Shown: in pieces, positions 28,301-37,300 of the stretch
How the letters are laid out: the number at the start of each line of letters is the position of its first letter
How positions within the stretch are numbered: the first letter of the stretch is position 1
Assembly (NCBI RefSeq): GCF_020882245.1
Contig: NC_083598.1
Span: forward strand, 88,293,714 to 88,357,713
Direction of reading: 5' to 3'
Length of the DNA: 64,000 bases
From: Rhopalosiphum padi
Taxonomy: Eukaryota > Arthropoda > Insecta > Hemiptera > Aphididae
The notes under the pieces: generated by a model
Seen by the model: the letters and a program-made list of their open reading frames with translations, nothing else
Told to the model about the DNA's origin: nothing
Databases searched by the model: none
Position numbers and translations under genes: made by a program

Positions 28301-31300
28301 AATCTCGGTTTTTTATGTTGATTTTCCCTTCCCCATTCACCACCACTTCCACCACGTCACCTCGACCAAAACAATTGTTTTTTACGACTCGCACTTATTA
28401 TTAGTGGCGTAGAATGGAAAATGGAAAATATGAGTAACGTAACCACTTTAACGCGACCGTAGTGATTACCGTTCCAAAGAGAATGCTAAATTATACTATC
28501 GACTAGAATCGAATAATAATATTTGATTATCGGTCGTCAATATAAGCCACAGACGGAGTGTTGTATTAAATATTTTAATATATGTATTTAAAAACGTATA
28601 GTAATCCTTATAGTCGATAGGTTGGAGGTAATGTGGTTATAATTTTTTTCGAATTAAAACGTAGTTTTTTACTTGTTATGAGAGTAAATGATAAATTAAA
28701 CTCAAGTTCTATCTTTATGTCTAAGGAATATGTCAATAGTAAAATTATAAAATAATATCTATTATCTACCACATTATGGTGGCATAGTTATACTATACTA
28801 TTATTACTATTATTATTATTACCCATTTATATTATTTAAATATAAACTCTTTAAATGAAACGATTTAATTTTCAAATTCTTACGTATTAAAATATATATT
28901 ATATAAATTAAACATAAGAGGTATATAGTAATTAACTAAATTGTTCATAGAGGATGTAATGTTAAAAAATATAATATATATATATCTATTCTTAACTGAA
29001 ACTATTTTTATTGACAATAACAATTACATATATTTGAAAGAATTTCTACTGTTTAATTAAGTTTATTGTTTGAATATTGCAATAACATCAATTATCAATG
29101 TGTTTTTAGAACTCAATTGAGCGTTAATTTATTTTTCAATTAATTTCAAATTCAAATTCAAATTTGTAACAAAAAAATTCAATTTAAATTACTTGAAGTA
29201 TAATACTATGAGTTTTTTAGAAAAATATATTGTTAGTCCAAATCAATCTATTTTCAAATTGAATAGTATCTATTTCGTTGAATTATTCACGATTGTATTT
29301 ATAAATACAACCAAATGTAATTTAAAATCGATTTTAATCGTTTCTAATATTTACAAAGACGTTAACTGTAATTACTATGCTTGGACCGTCTTAATTGGTA
29401 TAATTTATAAGAACGTTATCAACTGAGCTGGTAATCCACCGGAGACAAATCCGTTTGAGGGATGCAAATGTCGAGTGAGCAAATAGTAATAGTGTTAGGA
29501 GGGTGTGTAGTATGTGTATTTAAGCGCCGAATTCGTTATCATAACTGCTGCTGCTACTGCTCGGACCCTTAGTAGTTGACTGCTGAGAGAGGATCGGGGG
29601 TAGAGGAAATATTAATGACGTCAGGCTGGACCAAAGGACGACAAAAAACAGTTTACCGTTCTATTATTAATCTAGAACATTCAGATGAAGGTTAGGAGAG
29701 GGTTAAATGACCGTAAGTGCTGGCCCCGACAGCAAAACCCCCTAAGGCCGAATAGCTTTTTACTGCGAAGAAGTCACCCTTTCCTTCTATCTCACCCTCT
29801 CGCTCTTACCAATACACCGTCTCGTCCCACTCTCATCCAATCTCTACTCGGTATATCTTTAATCATAATTCAAAGGTTTTACACACACTGTGTATATACG
29901 AGAGAGTGTATCGGACACCGGGCGGACGTGATTAACTGCTCTGCGAAATTGTAACTGTGTGTTAGAGTGTGAACTTTACCCGAGAGAACTTTCCCACCCT
30001 CTGAGCTAAATTGGCTGGACATTGGATAACTCTGAACCCTTTTTCTTTTTTTCGCTTATAAACTTGACGCAACACACTAAACTTATTCATTCGATTTTTT
30101 TCCACCGTCGCGTTTTGTTTGACATTTTAATCATAATAGTGCGAAATTTTTCAAATGTCAAATGTCGTATTTCGTATGTTATTCAGTTGACTATGAGCAT
30201 ATTCACTTTTTTTGTTATTCTATACGATGGTAATTATTTAACTATAAGTTCATAACAATAAAATATATTTACGGAGAAAACAAACTGTCCAGAGTTAGCT
30301 TAGCACCTGCAATCGCTTAACGGCTGACATTGATTGACTGATAATTTTAAAATAAAAATCCATATAGAAATTTAGTCGTACCTAGGAATTATTTTAATTG
30401 CACCCCATCAGTACAAAAATAACTGTTAGTCCGGATTAGCCGTAGGCTCAACTAACTAAGTCTGGCAAACTAAGTCTGTATATTGATTTAACAAGTATCA
30501 ATTGGAGAAGAATAGTGATTACTGTAAGTTTTGTTTGTAATTTTGTTTACGTATAAAATGATTGTATTTTCTTTTATTTCATTACAAAAAACATATATGA
30601 ATGTATTCTATAATAGAACATAGTTAATAATATTATTAAAATTATATTTTTATTTTATCTATAAGTACTTATAATGTTTGTTATAAAAAATATACTATCT
30701 TTCTTTTATTTCCCACACTGTTGTAATAGGTTTAAGTTTATTTTGATCTATATTCGTTTGATATCAAATCATTTCCTTATGCAGTGTGTAGTTGTTAAAT
30801 TAAAATATAGATAAACATAATAGAAGTGTGGTATTTTTTGAATTACGTTTACAAATAAAGGATTTTATTAACGGCGATTTAAATGTTGATGATTTGTGTT
30901 CACAGATCATGGGCGCATTCAACGTCATGCCCAATGATCAGCATCTGAAAACAGCAGAAGGTGTTAGGTTGGATGATAATGAAGCTACATTGGCTGACTT
31001 AGAAATTCTTCCGGATACATTAATTTTAGCAAAGGTAAGCAAAATGCATTGACTTATTATTAGAAATATTTATATTTAAACTTTATAGTTAAGATCAATT
31101 TAGTAAAATAACATAATTAGGTAATTATAAATAATATACTTATACTATATACAGTTTATATTTATTATATTTTTTATTAATAATATTTTATAAAATAAAC
31201 TTTAAATATATGTTAGGTACCTAGTAGTCTTTATTAAGAATACATAATTATGAAAATCTTAAAATAACCCCTTTACAGTACACCTAGTTTCATAATAACG

Positions 31301-34300
31301 TAAATAACTTTTTTAAAAAGATGTCACACAAAAGATTTTTCAGATCGATTACCGAAAAAATATTTAACAATAAAGATACAAGATAGTATTATAATTTATT
31401 AATTTTAAAATTAAATATTCCTCGTTTATTGAGTTATTCCATAATAATAAATGTTAATACTTATTACTTTGAGATAACCTAGTTAACTTTAATTTTTTTT
31501 TCAAGATTTAGTATGTTGGTAACAGGTAAATAAAATATAAATAACTTGAGTGAAACTTATGGACGTGGTTATGATTTGAACTAAAATATTGTTATAATTT
31601 AAATCAATATCTGGAATATAAGTAAATAGTAATTTCCCTGTGTAATATGTGTGGTTTGAGAATAATCGCAATATATTTTGTAAAGTATTTTTTTTAAAGA
31701 TTTCCTGTTAAAGTGAATGGTGGCCGCAGATAGAGTTAAGCTCTAAAACTGACCAGGGAAATTACTGTATTTATTGACCTTTCTGCTCCTTGAATGTTGA
31801 CAATGATTTATTTGTCCTCTTAAATATCAGTATTTTTTATTTATATATAACAAACCTATTATTAAATAAACTTCAACCATCCTTATTGTAATGCTTAAAT
31901 AGATTTAATCTTAAATATTAAGTAAACGTCAAACAATTATCATAAACTTATCAGTTAATCACACATATACACATCATTATTCATGACGCTTAAAATATGA
32001 AATCATAATTTATCTATACATAAAAAAACCTATTAAGGAAACAAATATACACACTTAATGAGAATGCTATTTTCCTGACTTCTATATCTACGTAATTAAT
32101 TAGCTATTTTTATATTAAGTTATTTAAAACATTTTACTAATAATTTTATGTTATGTTCTATGCTGCAATACATTAATATATTTCAATTTTACATAACAAA
32201 ATTTAACATAATCTGCTCAAATTGGCATAGTGTTTAAACACTAAAAACGAGATGTCGTATAGCGGAAGTACTATTGCTTTCAGTTTCATAATAATAATAA
32301 AAATCTTAAAATGTGTTATTAAATACTATTTACACAATTACCTAAATGTAAGAGACGTGACTATGGTAGGTGTGTGAAATATTTAAACGCAATTTAATTT
32401 AATTATTGATACAGTGTATCTTGAAGTTTGGTTAAAAAAAAAATCAACAAATTAGTAATTATAGTTCTGTCGATGTACAAAGTTTAAAAAAGTATAAAAT
32501 AATAATACTGAAGTTGTTTTCGGATGGTTTGTCTATAAATAATTTTTTTTTCGTTCTATTACTCCTCTTATACATGCATCAAAAATCAGTTGCGGTACAC
32601 CACCGCCATTTATCGCGCACACCAATTATTATATTATAATGGATGACTTGCACGTCAAATGATTCGTGAACACCACACTCCGGCGATTCACCTGCACAAC
32701 CCTAAGCACACAGTGCACTATTACGTCTTTTAATAAATATTCAACAGTCCGGGTATTGCAGATGATGTGTATTGTTTCGGAAATAAAAAAAAAGCTTAAG
32801 GTAGATTATGTCCATGGCTACTTATATATAATATAATAACGAATGAGTTGATCTGTCGGCAGCTGAATTGAATGGGTTTCGATTGAAATAAACTATTTAC
32901 TTAGGATTTTTTTTTCATTGACGGCGACGCGTTTTCGTCTTCCGTTATTTTTTCTGTGTACCTACTGAAACGCGATCGTGTCTGGTACCCGAGACACGTG
33001 CTCCGTGAATTACCAGGTTAGTTTTTTTTTTGTTCGTCTCCGGAATCCCCGAGCATAATAATTGCCTGGTGCTCCATTTACTTTGGTGTATGTGTTTTTT
33101 CCTTCCAATCATTCCACTGTTGGTCGGCCACCACCTGCCTTTAACAAACAATAATAATTCGTGGAATTTAGCTTCCTTCTTTTTTATCACTCATACCCAA
33201 ATTTATATATTCAAATTATATACATTAATTTGTTTACATTGTCATTAGATGACAAGTATCTTATTATAAATTATAGTATTATATAATTGATATTTTACAT
33301 ATTCCGCATCTATAAAAAAACTTGTCCAATCCAACGGTATATTTTTTTGACAAATGAATAGTTACCTACTTGTAATAAAATATAATACTATAGTAGGTAT
33401 TATATAAATATTTAAAAATGTTCTAGTTTGTTTCTTATCAGATACACTTTTAGATGGGATTTACGTTTTTAGTATAAAAATTGGTTAAAATCAAAAGAAT
33501 AATATACGGTTAAATTGTTTTGAAATTGTAACAGAAAAATAAATGTATAATGTTCCGTTTAAAAAACCATCGGGAATTACGATTTAGACGTTAATGACTT
33601 GATCACGAGAGCTTCACAAAATATTTTGACGTCTTTGTATATACCGTGACATATTTCTTGTCTCCTGGGATGCTTTAAGGGTCCAACGAACGATCGGGAC
33701 AGTAACCCATGACTACTGTGCACGTGACGAGGAGGTAAAGGGGACAATGGCCTTTTTTTCGTATTGCGCGCGTGTGTGCATTTGCAGAGTACCGATCAAC
33801 CTATAGTATACCACGTAACGGGTTGACACCACATGCATACGTAGGGCGCTTTCGCTCTCCCGAATAAACTATCTCTATATATATATATCAGCAGTTTGAT
33901 CCCGAAAAACGGTACATGTGCGTCCAGACCTCCAGGCTCGTTCCCACGACGTCGACTTGTCACCCATATATATATATGTGCATTTACACATGTGCCGTCG
34001 CTATCGTTATAATATATGAAGTGTAGAATACAAAACCGTTCACGCATCGGCGCCATGTGTACAGCGTGCGTATATATACCCCTCCGAGTGTGTGTATACT
34101 ACGCGCCGAAAGTGAGGCGCAATGATAATATTTAATTATAATATTGGATGAAAAAAAAAAATAAAAAATTACTTAACAACAACCCTTAGACTGCCGGGGT
34201 AATTCGTCTAATGGGTTAATGAAATGATGACTTTACACCGCCCACGAGAGGTGTGCTCGCGTGGTGGTTTTTTCTTAAACGTTTTTTCTATCATCTGTAT

Positions 34301-37300
34301 AATAATAATATAGTTTCCCTCGACGGTTTGTACGAAATATTAAATTGGCCGTATCTAATTGAAAATTATTTAAATTGCCGTTTTTTTGTACTCATAATAA
34401 TATGATGTTATCGTCACATCCCGCGCGCCGCCAGAGCAGAGAGACCACACATACGCAACATAAATGCTTAATATAATATAGTCTACTGCAGTATTGGAAT
34501 TGTAAGTCACTTTATGAGAATGTTTTATTGTAATAATAAGTAATAGGTTTGCAAAAATTAAAATAATAAAAAAAATATTATTTATGTGTTTTTTCTACAA
34601 CATAAACCACCATTTAAACTGCATTTATAATTTATACGTATGTATGTGTTCTGTGCATGTTAAAACGTTAAATATTAGCAAAATAAGTTAGATAGGTATT
34701 GATGATGTTAAGAAGTCTGGACTTAGAAATATTTTTGTAATTATTAGTCATTATATACATTATCACACCCATACGTAAATATATTACAGGAGTAATAAAC
34801 GTGTTAAATATTATTATATTTTATTATATTTACCTATATAATATTCAATAGAATTATTTGAAGTAGGTACGTAAGTTTTTTTTCTTAAGTATTGACCATT
34901 TGAATGTAATTCATATATTTCCTATTTTATTGTCATACATTATGAACTAATCAAAACATTATAGGATAAGCTATCATTTTGTATTTTAATAGTGCTTATA
35001 ATTTTTTTTTGTCTTAATATTATAGTTGTTTTAATATATGTATACAATTTAAATGTATGCATCATATCTTATATTGACATAATAATGATGTTATTTCAAA
35101 GAAATCATTTGTCGCTTCGAATTTTCTATAATATATTATAATTTATTATAATCAATATCAAAATGGATGGTCTAATAAGCGATATTTTCAAATTTGTGCA
35201 CCTATGTATGTAATAATTTAAAAGTGTTTACTTCGTTATACACTTTTAAAACGTCAATAATAATTTCATTTCTTGGTCCCATGTGTACGTATTACTGCAC
35301 ACCGGACACGTCACAATACATATTATTGTTATCATAGTACGTCACTAACGATTTATTACTATGAAGTATTATCACTACATAAGGTTAAGTTTATGAATTA
35401 TTTTTGTCACTATTTAATAGTACTAATTATATTTTATATTATAGGCACATTATTGTATTTATTTTGTTTATATGCATCTGTGAGTAGGTATTGTCGAAAT
35501 TATGAAAATGTTAGTATTGAAACAATTATAAAATGTTGGTGTAAATGTATAGGAATATAGTTTTAAATATGACTGCCATTTAAAAATCTAATCACGGTTT
35601 CTAAATATATTATGTAAAATATTGTACTTACTATTTTACAGTGAGTATTATGTAAGTTGAATGTACAATATAAATGTATCCTTGTCTAAAATAATTATTA
35701 AAACTAGCTTTTATTGTTTCCACAATAAGTCGGTAACAGTTAGGTATAGATATAAAATTAAAATTAAATAATTTTAGGGAGTTTACTACCTACTAATAAT
35801 AATTTACCACCTAAAACTACATTGATACAACTATAATAGTAAATTATCGAATTTAATAAAAAATATAATATCATAAAATATTTTTAATATTTAAAAACCA
35901 TTTTCCATATTTAAATACATTTATTTTTACAGTTTGACGAACCCACCGAAGACCTACCGGAATTCGTTGCCGAGGAAGAAGCTGGCTTCAAAGGTTAGTT
36001 GTTCACATGTATTATTATTATTTTTTTTTAATATTAAATCGAACCGTAACGCATCGTCCCTTGGAAAAATCCGTTTTTAAACTGGTCTTATACTATAGTG
36101 TGACAGAACGATGATGGAATGTGAGAAAACATTTCGATGGCTTTAACACTCATTTGTATCGCATAGTATATGTAAGGGGACTTTATATGAGCTATTATTA
36201 TTCGGATGTACCAGCTTCCTGTGTTTGTATTTCTTGACACGTTTTTTTTTTCATTTCACACGCATTGTTATGTACGCATTGAGATTGAATTAAAACTATT
36301 AATTAGTAACGTCTTTATCACCATTACTTACTTAACTAACACTTAATTAATAATTTTTAAATATTTTTTTATTTTGAACATATAATAATCAACTTGTATA
36401 GCATTTCAGTAAAATAATGTTTTCTTTTCATCACTTTCTTGACGCGGTACTTACTTCTTTCTGCTTACAAATGTTCATCATGATATATCTTCCACGTTAT
36501 AATGACTATACACTTTTATAAAATGTTTTGTTTCTCTTGCCCTCTTGGCTATACAACAATTTACACTCTAATAAGTTATAACCTCGCGTAGCCGACTAAA
36601 ACGAGTATTGTATTAAAATTAAAATATATCACGTGGCACTATCAAAAAAATAAAACACTAACTTGATCGGTAGACAAATAAATTCCCTTATAATTTTTGA
36701 ATGTGTGTTTGTCTATGTTTGTATATACACATATATATTATATAGTGCAATGGACACGCTCGTAGTCTTGCGGAGAGCTGTTGACATTGGGCAACAGCAA
36801 CGACAACGACGGTATTATTATATTGCCTCGGGGTATTATATACAAAGCCGCAATCGCGTTTCCACGTGATTATTTCCGTTTTGACTTTTAACTCACTATA
36901 TAGGCTTATTATTATTATTATTATTAGGAACAAGACCGCGGTGACCACCCGAATTCGAAAAATTGTAATCACGTAAAACAAGACGGCGGAAGTCGTGATG
37001 TATAGTGCAGTATAGATGTACATAATATACTATGCGTATGTTGGTTTTATTATTGAAATACTTGCGGGGGGACAAGAGGCGGTGACGGTGCCGCAATTAC
37101 CGCAACGCATAATATCATCGTAATCATCATTATGTCGCGGCCGTGTCATTTCCGGTCGGTACACATACTCTCCACCACTGACGGCTTGCTTCTTCCCCTC
37201 ATTCGGTGGTTTCGGTACGCGGGGTAATAACGTCAAAAACTTTCCCGAGTCACGTCACTCAAACTTGCGTTAAAACGCACAACATAACAATACCTATATA

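Noticed and set aside
30828..30905. Start codon for a stand-alone ubiquitin-like protein
   Set aside because: The conserved sequence begins exactly after the TTCACAG acceptor at 30905; the upstream codons are intron read-through.
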